Positions 26,116-33,390 of a DNA stretch of 33,390 nt are shown here, piece after piece (the first letter of the stretch is position 1; every line of letters begins with the position of its first letter). The stretch is from Verrucomicrobiia bacterium (GTDB lineage: Bacteria; Verrucomicrobiota; Verrucomicrobiia; Limisphaerales; CAIMTB01). The notes under the pieces were generated by a model. That model made no database searches. It was not told the DNA's origin and was given only the letters and a program-made list of their open reading frames with translations. The stretch is from the NCBI GenBank assembly GCA_019634625.1, contig JAHCBA010000054.1, positions 1 to 33,390 on the forward strand, in the 5' to 3' direction. The translations under genes were made by a program, and so were the position numbers.

Positions 26116-26967
26116 ATGAATCCGCCTTCGGACCCGGTGCCGCCGCGAATGCCCGACGCCACCCTGTCGCCGGTACTGTCTCCCAGTCCCCACCACGGCG
26201 TCGGGTTGGCCCGCCTGGCCGTGGCCCTCGGCATCCTCGCTCTCTACGTCCTGGTCCCCGCCATCCTCGGAGCCGGACGCACCACCCACGACAGTGCCAT
26301 CCTTCCACCCACCGTCCGGGGGGTCCTCCTGCTCTCCGCCTGGGAACTCACGCTCTTCACCATCGCCTTCGCGGTCTGCGTCCTCCTCGGCCGCCTTCGC
26401 CTCGACGAACTGCTCCTGCGCTGGCGCGGCGGTTGGTGGCCACTCCCCCGGGGACTCGCCTGGTCCATCGCCCTCCGTTTCGGCGTCGGCCTGTTCCTCG
26501 TCGGCTCCCTCCTCCTCTGGCGCTTCCTTTCAGGAAGTGCCCCGGAATCCCTCGGTGGCCTTCGCCCCCAGATCGAATCCATGGTCGATGTCTCCGCCCT
26601 CCGAAATCCCTGGTACCTCGCCGTGATGCTGACCATCGTCAGCTTCGTCCTTGCCGGGTTCCGCGAGGAACTCTGGCGTGCCGGCATGCTCGCCCTCCTG
26701 GCCAAGGCGCTCCCCCGCGCCTTCGGAGGTCGCTTCGGTCCCTGGCTCGCCCTGATTCCCGTCGCCCTCCTCTTCGGTCTCGGCCACACCGCCCAGGGAC
26801 CCGTCGGCGTCGCCGCCACCACCCTCCTCGGCATCGGCCTCGGCGCCATCATGCTCTTCCACCGCTCCATCTGGGATGCCGTCCTCGCCCACGGCTTCTT
26901 CAACGCCACCACCTTCGCCCTCCTTCCCCTGCTGGCCGAACACTTCCCCGAACTCCTCGGCGGCTGA
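26116..26967 (+). CDS. CPBP-family intramembrane metalloprotease
   Basis: 283 residues from the ATG at 26116 (40 bp after the upstream stop); the 40-residue extension upstream in frame is Arg/Ser-rich and non-membranous. Six or more hydrophobic helices. All three family motifs can be read: FREELWRAG with E184, E185 and R188; FGLGHTAQ with H224; and LAHGFFNATTF with H259 and N263. These residues form the catalytic/metal site in CPBP (Rce1-like/Abi) proteases. Bacterial members cleave or process prenylated or short membrane peptides; the substrate here is unknown. No bacteriocin gene is adjacent. Confidence 0.88.
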   Translation: MNPPSDPVPPRMPDATLSPVLSPSPHHGVGLARLAVALGILALYVLVPAILGAGRTTHDSAILPPTVRGVLLLSAWELTLFTIAFAVCVLLGRLRLDELLLRWRGGWWPLPRGLAWSIALRFGVGLFLVGSLLLWRFLSGSAPESLGGLRPQIESMVDVSALRNPWYLAVMLTIVSFVLAGFREELWRAGMLALLAKALPRAFGGRFGPWLALIPVALLFGLGHTAQGPVGVAATTLLGIGLGAIMLFHRSIWDAVLAHGFFNATTFALLPLLAEHFPELLGG

Positions 26968-27339
26968 TCCCAGCCTCGGGCGCATCGCCATTTCCCGGCA
27001 CTCCCCCAAGCCATCCATCCTTCGCACTTGTGGTCAGCCCGCAGGTAAGTCGGTGCGATAGCGGGCCAAGCTTCCAGATAGTAGGTCATTCCAGATAGTA
27101 GGTCAGGCATTTTATTGTTCATTGTTGACGCCACTTCTGCCCGGTACCCCCCCCTCATGCTCATGAATCCCATCGGGCCGCTGGGACCAGCGGATGGCAG
27201 GTCATCCACATCAACACCATCTTGCCAGGTTCATTCTAGGCGAGCCGTGGTCAACAACAGGATGCCGGCCTTATTGATATTGAATTAGCCCCCCCCCGGC
27301 TGGCCCTCTCCCCGGCCCCGGCGTACTGTCTTCCCCTCC
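26968..27339. other. Atypical low-GC intergenic segment
   Basis: 372 bases, with 27060-27290 visibly richer in A/T than its surroundings (for example TTTTATTGTTCATTGTTG and TTATTGATATTGAATTAG). It holds a 17-bp tandem duplication (annotated separately) and a 43-codon open frame (27157-27288) with no recognisable family. It has no terminal inverted repeats or transposase, so it may be the scar of a degraded insertion. The promoter of the methyltransferase gene should be near its right end. Confidence 0.5.
27072..27105. repeat. 17-bp perfect tandem duplication
   Basis: TTCCAGATAGTAGGTCA occurs twice head to tail (27072-27088, 27089-27105), inside the A/T-richer segment. The unit is unlike any neighbouring coding sequence in composition. 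Confidence 0.85.
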
Positions 27340-28095
27340 ATGCGCCCGAACATCGCCTCCCGCCCCTTGCCGCCCCTGCTCCCCGTCCTCGCCGCACTCG
27401 CTCTCCCCCTTCCAACCGGCGCCGACGCCCCCGAATCCCCGGCCCGCCCCGCCTACGAACAGCGCGCACCCAGCCTCGACGGCACCGGCCGGTTCTTCAT
27501 GGGCCGCGAAATCGCCCGCGTCATGGGCCACCTCGGCGCCCCCTGGCTCGAACGTCCGGAACGCATCGACGAGGAACGCCCCGATCTCCTCCACTCCATC
27601 CTCCCCGTGAAGCCCGGTCACATCGTCGCTGATATCGGCGCCGGCACCGGCTATCACTCCTGGCGCCTCGCCCGCCAGGTCGGCCCGACCGGAAGAGTGT
27701 ATGCCGTCGAGATCCAGCCCGAGATGCTCCAACTCCTCGCCACCAACATGCACGCCCGCGGCGTGACCAATGTGGTGGGCATCCTCGGTTCCACGACCGA
27801 TCCCGCCCTCCCCGAAGCCTCCGTCGATCTCGCCCTCATGGTCGATGTGTACCATGAATTCGATCATCCCTACGAAATGCTCGCCGCCATCACCCGCGCC
27901 CTCAAACCCGGCGGACGCGTCGCCTTCGTCGAGTTCCGCGGCGAACAGGCCTCCGTCCCCATCAAACCCCTTCACAAAATGACCGAGGCCCAGGTCCGCC
28001 GGGAAGCCGAACTCCATCCGCTCGAATGGGTCGAAACCCGACGGGAACTCCCCTGGCAGCACCTCATCCTCTTCCGCAAAACCCCGGCACCTTAG
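27340..28095 (+). CDS. Exported class I SAM-dependent methyltransferase-fold protein
   Basis: 251 residues. The core is a seven-strand class I methyltransferase: motif I VADIGAGTGYHS (G100-G104), the acidic ribose-binding residue E124 in YAVEIQPEM, the motif IV region LALMVDVYHEFDHP and motif V/VI LKPGGRVAFVEFRG. In front of this sits a Sec-like leader (RPLPPLLPVLAALALPLPTGADA) and a linker with YEQRAPSLDGTGRFFMGREIARVMGH. If cleaved, the protein would be periplasmic, where S-adenosylmethionine is not expected. Similar leader-bearing methyltransferases occur in Planctomycetota and Verrucomicrobiota. The substrate is unknown. A dispersed repeat follows the stop. Confidence 0.85.
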   Translation: MRPNIASRPLPPLLPVLAALALPLPTGADAPESPARPAYEQRAPSLDGTGRFFMGREIARVMGHLGAPWLERPERIDEERPDLLHSILPVKPGHIVADIGAGTGYHSWRLARQVGPTGRVYAVEIQPEMLQLLATNMHARGVTNVVGILGSTTDPALPEASVDLALMVDVYHEFDHPYEMLAAITRALKPGGRVAFVEFRGEQASVPIKPLHKMTEAQVRREAELHPLEWVETRRELPWQHLILFRKTPAP

Positions 28096-28190
28096 AGCCG
28101 GCCTTTTCCGCGACAACAGGGCCCCTTCCAGTTTTCAGACAGGCTCTTGGCCGGCTCCGGAGGGAAGATCCGCAACCTCACTCCGAAGTT

Positions 28191-28322
28191 CCGGAGGGAC
28201 GAGCTCCGCGAGTCCTCATTCCATCACTCCACTCCCCTGCAGCCTCATCGACCTCGGCCCTCCGATCTCACCTCTCCCGCTTCACTCCGGAGGGACGAGC
28301 TTCGCGAGTCCTCATCCCACCA
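28191..28322. repeat. Dispersed inverted-repeat element, copy 3 plus a half copy
   Basis: A full 75-bp core at 28191-28265, in the orientation of copy 1 (CCGGAGGGACGAGCTCC... to ...CTCGGCCCTCCGA), followed at 28287-28322 by a second left arm (CCGGAGGGACGAGCTTCG) without its right partner. It lies between the convergent methyltransferase and GntP genes. A separate 9-bp inverted repeat, GAGCCGGCC (28095-28103) and GGCCGGCTC (28149-28157), is just upstream and could form a long-loop hairpin. Confidence 0.8.
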
Positions 28323-28356
28323 GCCCCCACCAGCCCCCCGCTCCACCTCGCGAAGT

Positions 28357-29865
28357 TCATCCCGCCAGCGGCAGCAACTTCGCCATCAACACCGTCATCA
28401 GCATCCCCGCCACCGACACCACGGTCAGCATCACCGTCCAGCTCCGCAGGGTCTCCACCTCGGTCATCCCGCTCAGCCGGTTCACCACCCAGAACCCGCT
28501 GTCGTTCATCCAGGAACAGGCAAACGCCCCGAATCCCACCGCGAGGAACACGTACACCGTGTGGTACGGCAACACCGCCCCCGCCGCCGGATCCACCATC
28601 GGCAGCACCATCGCCGAGGTCGTCAGCATCGCCACCGTCGCCGAACCCTGGGCGATCCGGATCACCGCCGCCACGGCCCAGCACAATACCAGCAGATTGA
28701 TGTCGTACCCTCCGGCCGCCGCCTTGATGGCGTCACCCACCCCCGCGTTGCGCAGCATCAGCCCGAACGCCCCGCCCGCACTGGTGATCAGGATGATCAC
28801 CCCCGCCGTCTCGATCGGCGGCCCGATCAGCGACTCGATCTTCTTGAATCCCATTCCCCGCTGCCGCGCCAGCACCCCCAACGCCAGGAACGCCCCGATG
28901 AACAGCGCAATGTTCTTGTTCCCGATGAACGTCACCCATCGGTGGATCGCCGCGAACGCCTCCGGCCCGCCCATCGCCGCCACCACCCCCGGGTAACTCC
29001 CCCGGATCAGCACGAACACCGACGACACGCTGATCAGCAGGATCGGCAGGATCACCGGCAGAATCGCCCAGAAAAACGAAGGCAGCTCGGTTTCCGGCTT
29101 CCGCGATATCCCCTCCAGATCCGCCAGACTCGCACCCCGCGTTTCCCGCAACGGAATATCCACCCTCCGGTTGATCCACTTCGCCACGTAATACCCCACC
29201 CCGCACGGCAGTATCCCCGCCACGATCCCCCAGATCAGCGACATCCCCACGTCGAGCTTCAGATTGTCCACCATCGCCAGCGGACCCGGATGCGGCACGG
29301 TCAGGGAATGGGTGATCACCCCGCCGCAGCAGATGCACAGCAGGTACAGCGTGTAATCCTTCCCCGTCCGCAGCCGCAACGCCCTCGCCAGCGGCACCAT
29401 CAGCATGAACATCGTGTCGAAAAAGATCGGGATCGACAGGAAGTAGGTGCTCCACAACAACGCCGCCCCCGCCCTCTTCTCCCCGAAGAACGCCAGGAAC
29501 CGCCGCACCACCTTGTCCGCCGCCCCGCTCTCCATCAGCGCCATCCCGATGATCGCCGCCAACCCGATCGAGATCGAAATCGCCGCCGCCGTGTTCCCGA
29601 ATTCGACCATCGTCAACTCCACCGTCGCCAGCCACTGATTCCCCTCCGCCGACGCACGCGCCCCCGCCGACAGCTTTCCCAATACCGCACCCGAAAACGG
29701 CTCCGACAGGAAACCCGCCAGGAACGCCGCGAAGATCAGCGCAAAAAACGGATGCAGCCGCAGCTTGGTGATCGCCACGATCACGAACGTCACGCTCACC
29801 AGCAGGACCACAAAGGGCCAGCGGGTGCTGGCCGCGACTTCGGCGGCGGCAATGATCGGTTCCAT
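28357..29865 (-). CDS. GntP-family permease (gluconate/sugar-acid transporter)
   Basis: 502-residue polytopic protein with 12 or more hydrophobic helices. Typical GntP blocks are present: LHPFFALIFAAFLAGFL near the N-terminus, GMALMESGAADKVVRRFLAFFGEKRAGAAL, STYFLSIPIFFDTMFMLMVPLARAL, THSLTVPHPGPLAMVDNL, and near the C-terminus RIAQGSATVAMLTTSAMV and FACSWMNDSGFWVVNRLSGMTEVETLRSWT. GntP proteins import gluconate, idonate, glycerate or related acids by proton symport. Exact substrate is not readable. The neighbouring Kef gene on the same strand is 161 bp away, so an operon is possible but not clear. It is not next to gluconate kinase. Confidence 0.93.
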   Translation of the reverse strand: MEPIIAAAEVAASTRWPFVVLLVSVTFVIVAITKLRLHPFFALIFAAFLAGFLSEPFSGAVLGKLSAGARASAEGNQWLATVELTMVEFGNTAAAISISIGLAAIIGMALMESGAADKVVRRFLAFFGEKRAGAALLWSTYFLSIPIFFDTMFMLMVPLARALRLRTGKDYTLYLLCICCGGVITHSLTVPHPGPLAMVDNLKLDVGMSLIWGIVAGILPCGVGYYVAKWINRRVDIPLRETRGASLADLEGISRKPETELPSFFWAILPVILPILLISVSSVFVLIRGSYPGVVAAMGGPEAFAAIHRWVTFIGNKNIALFIGAFLALGVLARQRGMGFKKIESLIGPPIETAGVIILITSAGGAFGLMLRNAGVGDAIKAAAGGYDINLLVLCWAVAAVIRIAQGSATVAMLTTSAMVLPMVDPAAGAVLPYHTVYVFLAVGFGAFACSWMNDSGFWVVNRLSGMTEVETLRSWTVMLTVVSVAGMLMTVLMAKLLPLAG

Positions 29866-30026
29866 GCGCAGGGGAATGACCCGCCTTGGCTATCGAAACC
29901 CCACCCCCCCGCGCAAGCCCCGACTCAACCCGGTCAGGCCGGACCTTGCATCCCCGGGTTGTCGAACAGGGTCAACCCCTCGGCAGGGCCCAGGCTCCAA
30001 GGAAGCGCCTTCCAAGGAAACGCTCA

Positions 30027-32375
30027 TCACTCGTTCCCCTCCGTCGCCTCCATCACCGGCTCGTCCGGCACGATCCAGGCCCGGAACCGCTTGATCTGCT
30101 CCGAGGTCCCAAGAACCAGCAACTCGTCTCCCGCCAACAGGGTGTCTCTCCCCGATGGCGCCAGATTGCTCTGCCCGTTCCGCCGGATCCCGCCCAACTG
30201 CACACCCGCCTGCCGGATCAGGTCCAACTCGATGAGCGTCCGTTCCAGCAGCCTCGAACCGCGCGGCACCACCACCATCTCCATGGTGAGCTCATCGAAT
30301 CCCGTCGGGCCCTCCGCCGAAGATGCCGAGGCTCCCAGCATCCGGGCGGCCTTCGCCAGTTGCTCCGGAGCCCCAAGCACCAGGAGCTTGTCCCGCGGGT
30401 ACAGAATGGTGTCCGCACCCGGATTCACGATCCCGAATCCCTGCCGGTCGATGCCCACGATCGAGCACCCGTACTCCTTCCGCAGCGCAAACTTCCCGAT
30501 CGCCTTGCCCCCGTGCGCCGAGTCGCGTGGCAGCGTCACCTCGTCGATCTCCAATTCCCAGTCGTTCGACGGCTTCACCAGCTCCGCCGACCACGCCGAG
30601 GTGGCGGTCGCATGGCTCGCCCGCTTGAGCTGCTGCAGCAACTCGACCTCCAGCCGGCTCTGCCACCGCGCCAGCCGCCGCCGCAGGATGAACGCCACCA
30701 CGGAAAGGAACAGCACCACCAGCAATACCACGCCCGCCACCGCCTGACCCGACGGCAGCAAAGCCAGCAGCCATGCCCCCAGCAGAAAGAAGCCAACCGT
30801 CCGCAACGTGAACTCCAGCACCGGCCGCATCCGCCGCTCCCGCACCCCCCCCTGCGTCGCCCCCTCCGCCAGCATCATCGCCAGCGCCGAAACACTCCTC
30901 CAGATCGCGATCGTCGGCGCCAGCACCACCAGCCCGAGCAGCGACCAGTACACCACCCCCACCCCCATCGGGAACAGCCAGTCGTCCCCCAAGACCCCTC
31001 GCACCCGGTCATACAACGGATTCGCCACCAGGATCACCGCCGAGACCACCAGCATGGACAGCCCCACCTGGACCAGCCGCTTGCGCGTGAGCTGCCACAG
31101 GAGGTTTGCGTTCGACCGCCCCCTCAACCGGTACAGCCAGTCCCGGTACAACCCCACCCACGCCCGCATCGCCGGCGGTTCCACCCGCAATACCCAATCC
31201 GCCAGAGGCTCCGCCCTCCGCATCAACACCGGCGCCGCCAGCGAGGTCAGGAGCGATGCCCCCACCGCCACAGGGAAGAAACTCGCCGGCACCGCCCCGC
31301 TCTCCGTCCCCAGTTGCGCGATGATGTACGAGAATTCCCCCAACGGCACCAGCGCCACCGCCGCCGGTACCGCCTCCCGCGTGCTCGTCCCCACCGCCAT
31401 CAGGCCCAGAGCGCACGCCAGCGGTCGCAACAGCAACGCCAGCGCCGTCACCCCCAGCACCATCGGCCACACATCCACCAGCAGCCGGAAATCCACCAGC
31501 ATCCCCACCGCCACGAAAAACACCGCCCCGAAAATGTGCCGCACCCCCTCGAACACGTCGTCAATGTCCGCCTTGTGCCGGGTGCTCCCGATGATCGCCC
31601 CCAAGAGGAACGCCCCCAGCGCCAGCGAATACCCCATCTCGAACGCCAGCCAACCCAGACTCAACAGCAGCCCGGTCACCACCAGCGTCCGGATCTCCGC
31701 CGGCGCCCCCGCGCTCAGCCGCCCCAGCAGCTTCGGCACCAACAGCAGCGCCACCAGCACGATCAACACCACAAAAGCCCCCAATCCCCCCAGCGTCGGC
31801 AGCAACCCCTTCCCGTCCGCTTCGCCCCCGCCGAATTGCATCAGCGACGTCAGCAGCGTCAGCATGATCACCGCCACCACGTCCTCCAGCACCGTCATCC
31901 CCAGCGCCAGCTGCCCGAACCGCTCGTGCGTCGCGTTCAACTCGTCCAGCACCTTGCTGATGATCGCCGAACTCGACACCATCAGGATCCCGGCCAGAAA
32001 CAACCCCTGCGCCACCGTGCCCCCCATGGCAAACACCAGCACCCGCGCCCCCAGCAACACCAGGATCGCCCCCACCGCCGTGGCCACCACGATCGACAGT
32101 CCAAGCCGTCTCAGCCGGCTGAAACTCAGGTTCAACCCGATCGCAAAAACCAGGAACACCAACCCCACCTGCGCCAGTGTCTGCACCCGGTCCACATTCG
32201 ACACCAGCGCGAACGGCGGCGTATGCGGCCCGACCACCGCCCCGGCCACCAGATACCCCACCACCACCGACAACCCCACCCGCTGGCAGAACCATGCGGC
32301 GGCCCCGGCGGCCACCATGACCACCGCCAGGTCCCGTATGAACAGAATCCCCGTCACCGCCCCTCTTGTAACCAC
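30027..32375 (-). CDS. Kef/CPA2-type monovalent cation:proton antiporter with two RCK_C domains
   Basis: About 782 residues from a GTG at 32375, which has GGAG five bases upstream; the frame is open up to a TTG at 32474, and a GTG at 32357 is a further option. The antiporter domain (~10-400) has the CPA2 signatures LVAGAVVGPHTPPF, FAIGLNLSFSRLRRLG, SSSAIISKVLDELN, TVLEDVVAVIMLTLL and VPLGEFSYIIAQLG. A second group of helices (~450-600; LLGLVVLAPTIAIW, VGFFLLGAWLLALLPSG) precedes two tandem RCK_C/TrkA_C ligand-binding domains (IGKFALRKEYGCSIVGIDR...LLVLGAPEQL and LLERTLIELDLIRQAGVQLGGIRR...LLVLGTSEQI). The NAD-binding RCK_N domain found in KefB/KefC is absent, so gating by NAD/glutathione adducts is unlikely. 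Divergent from the AIM24 gene with ~100 bp between them. Confidence 0.9.
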   Translation of the reverse strand: MVTRGAVTGILFIRDLAVVMVAAGAAAWFCQRVGLSVVVGYLVAGAVVGPHTPPFALVSNVDRVQTLAQVGLVFLVFAIGLNLSFSRLRRLGLSIVVATAVGAILVLLGARVLVFAMGGTVAQGLFLAGILMVSSSAIISKVLDELNATHERFGQLALGMTVLEDVVAVIMLTLLTSLMQFGGGEADGKGLLPTLGGLGAFVVLIVLVALLLVPKLLGRLSAGAPAEIRTLVVTGLLLSLGWLAFEMGYSLALGAFLLGAIIGSTRHKADIDDVFEGVRHIFGAVFFVAVGMLVDFRLLVDVWPMVLGVTALALLLRPLACALGLMAVGTSTREAVPAAVALVPLGEFSYIIAQLGTESGAVPASFFPVAVGASLLTSLAAPVLMRRAEPLADWVLRVEPPAMRAWVGLYRDWLYRLRGRSNANLLWQLTRKRLVQVGLSMLVVSAVILVANPLYDRVRGVLGDDWLFPMGVGVVYWSLLGLVVLAPTIAIWRSVSALAMMLAEGATQGGVRERRMRPVLEFTLRTVGFFLLGAWLLALLPSGQAVAGVVLLVVLFLSVVAFILRRRLARWQSRLEVELLQQLKRASHATATSAWSAELVKPSNDWELEIDEVTLPRDSAHGGKAIGKFALRKEYGCSIVGIDRQGFGIVNPGADTILYPRDKLLVLGAPEQLAKAARMLGASASSAEGPTGFDELTMEMVVVPRGSRLLERTLIELDLIRQAGVQLGGIRRNGQSNLAPSGRDTLLAGDELLVLGTSEQIKRFRAWIVPDEPVMEATEGNE

Positions 32376-32476
32376 CCCGCTCCACCCCGCAAAACGGTAA
32401 TTGCCCTGCCCCGCACTTTTTCCCTCCGATCCCTTCCCATCCCGGATTTCAATCCCACTCAACCCCACCCTCAACC

Positions 32477-33145
32477 ATGCACTACGCCATCGAAGGCACC
32501 CTCGCCCAGACCGCCGTCCTCACCCTCGAACCCGGCGACGCCTGCTGGGGCAGCAAGGGCTCCCTCATGTCCCTTGACCCCGATGTCCGCTGGAGCCTCA
32601 AGATCCCCGGCGGCCTCTCCGGAACCGTCCGCCGCATGCTCTCCGGCGAAGGCCTCGCCCTCACCCACATCGAAGGCCACCGCCCCGGCCAGCGCGTCAC
32701 CCTCAGCGCCAACGCCCCCGGCAAGATCATCCCCTGGGACCTCGCCGATGGAGGCGTCCTCACCACCCGAGGCTCCTTCCTCGCCGCCTTCGGCGCCCAG
32801 GTCCATATCGATGTCACCATTGCCCGCCGCGCCGGTGCCGCCCTCTTCGGCGGGGCCGGACTCTTCCTCCAGAAGATCTCCGGCTCCGGCCTCGTCCTCG
32901 TCCATGGCTCCGGCGACTTCGTCGAACGTTACCTCGCCCCCGGCGAATCGCTCGTCGTCAGCACCGGCAACCTCGCCGCCTTCGCCGAGTCCGTCGACTA
33001 CAACATCCAGATGACCGGCGGCGTCCGCCGCGTCCTCTTCTCCGGCGAAGGCCTCTTCATGACCCGCCTCACCGGTCCCGGACGCGTCCTCCTCCAAACC
33101 CTCAAGCGCTCCAGCCTTCGCGCTTCCAGTTCCTCCAACGGCTGA
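32477..33145 (+). CDS. AIM24 / TIGR00266 family protein
   Basis: 222-residue soluble protein. It is beta-rich with the Gly-rich pattern of the AIM24 family: FLAAFGAQVHIDVTIARRAGAALFGGAGLFLQKISGSGLVLVHGSGDFVERYLAPGESLVVSTGNLAAF, then VDYNIQMTGGVRRVLFSGEGLFMTRLTGPGRVLLQT. The family has a double-beta trefoil-like fold; bacterial function is undefined, although the yeast relative is mitochondrial and affects inner-membrane organisation. Ends in a short Ser-rich tail. Directly downstream are CTCCACT-type repeats and a palindrome-bearing repeat. Confidence 0.93.
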   Translation: MHYAIEGTLAQTAVLTLEPGDACWGSKGSLMSLDPDVRWSLKIPGGLSGTVRRMLSGEGLALTHIEGHRPGQRVTLSANAPGKIIPWDLADGGVLTTRGSFLAAFGAQVHIDVTIARRAGAALFGGAGLFLQKISGSGLVLVHGSGDFVERYLAPGESLVVSTGNLAAFAESVDYNIQMTGGVRRVLFSGEGLFMTRLTGPGRVLLQTLKRSSLRASSSSNG

Positions 33146-33170
33146 GCCCCTGACGGAAACTCCACTCTCC

Positions 33171-33390
33171 ACGTCTCCCCGCCCCGCGCCTCGACTCCAC
33201 CTCCCACTTACCCCCTCCTCCAAATCCACTCAAACTTCGTGCATATGCACGATAATTCAGTCCTTTTCGCCGGCCCCGTTCCGTTTCCCGCCCGCACCCG
33301 GTGCCAATCTCGCTCCCTCGCCCAATCCGCACGTCTCCCCGCCCCCCGCCTCTTCTCCACCCCCACCTTCCCCCCTCCTCCAAATCCACT
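33171..33390. repeat. Start of a second palindrome-bearing tandem array (160-bp period)
   Basis: The 60-bp block beginning ACGTCTCCCC (33171-33230, ending CAAATCCACT) recurs at 33331-33390 with a period of exactly 160 bp, ending again in CAAATCCACT at the last base of the window. Between them lies CAAACTTCGTGCATATGCAC (33231-33250), with the same 12-bp palindrome as the 145-bp array at 33239-33250. The second unit is cut by the window edge; one expects another CAAACTTCGTGCATATGCAC just beyond. The array lies 3' of the AIM24 gene. Confidence 0.85.

Noticed and set aside
26116-26967. CPBP protease as part of a bacteriocin or phage-defence (Abi) locus
   Set aside because: No precursor peptide, ABC exporter or toxin gene is adjacent; the neighbours are exported sugar-related proteins.
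27157-27288. 43-codon plus-strand ORF (MLMNPIGPLGPADGRS...)
   Set aside because: No ribosome-binding site or known family; kept only as part of the atypical segment.

Overview
The window is chromosomal DNA from a very GC-rich bacterium, most likely a member of Verrucomicrobiota (Limisphaerales/Pedosphaera-like). This is inferred from the gene content: exported proteins with FG-GAP plus ASPIC/UnbV domains, a Tat-exported Gfo/Idh/MocA oxidoreductase, a DUF4380-like protein, a thrombospondin-type-3 protein with an 'NHGQFV' tail, large LamG-like surface proteins, and a dispersed 'RRDELRESS' inverted repeat. C-rich third codon positions make long shadow ORFs common. I see no rRNA, tRNA, CRISPR array, integrase or transposase gene.

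Layout. 196-3000: valyl-tRNA synthetase (+). 3340-5949: tight three-gene operon (+) of a VTC-domain polyphosphate polymerase-like protein, a DUF4956 membrane protein and an HlyD-type adaptor. 6290-7252: exported TSP3 protein (+). 7360-8727: Tat-exported Gfo/Idh/MocA oxidoreductase (-). 8921-9286: small prepilin-like fragment (+). 9370-11175: membrane-anchored TPR protein (-). 11438-13093: large exported protein of unknown function (+). 13101-13816: five-unit 145-bp tandem array. 13848-17312: minus-strand group of a divergent Nramp-family transporter, an SDR and a DHDPS/NAL-fold lyase. 17586-20990: modular LamG-like surface protein (-) with a strong terminator. 21234-26967: plus-strand run of a double FG-GAP/UnbV protein, a DUF4380-like protein and a CPBP-family membrane protease. 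27340-28095: exported SAM methyltransferase-fold protein (+). 28357-29865: GntP-type permease (-). 30027-32375: Kef/CPA2 cation:proton antiporter with two RCK_C domains (-). 32477-33145: AIM24-family protein (+).

The genes are mostly housekeeping, envelope, transport and sugar/acid catabolism functions; no classical defence island or secondary-metabolite cluster is present. The least explained structure is between genes. A palindromic core, GTGCATATGCAC, occurs at three separate intergenic loci: five times in an exact 145-bp tandem array, once in the divergent region at 21.15 kb as part of a 28-bp near-perfect palindrome, and once in what looks like the beginning of a second array (160-bp period) cut off by the window end. 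A second, independent 75-bp inverted-repeat family lies at 11250, 17413 and 28191. Both look like genome-wide dispersed elements of unknown function and are the best candidates for something undescribed.
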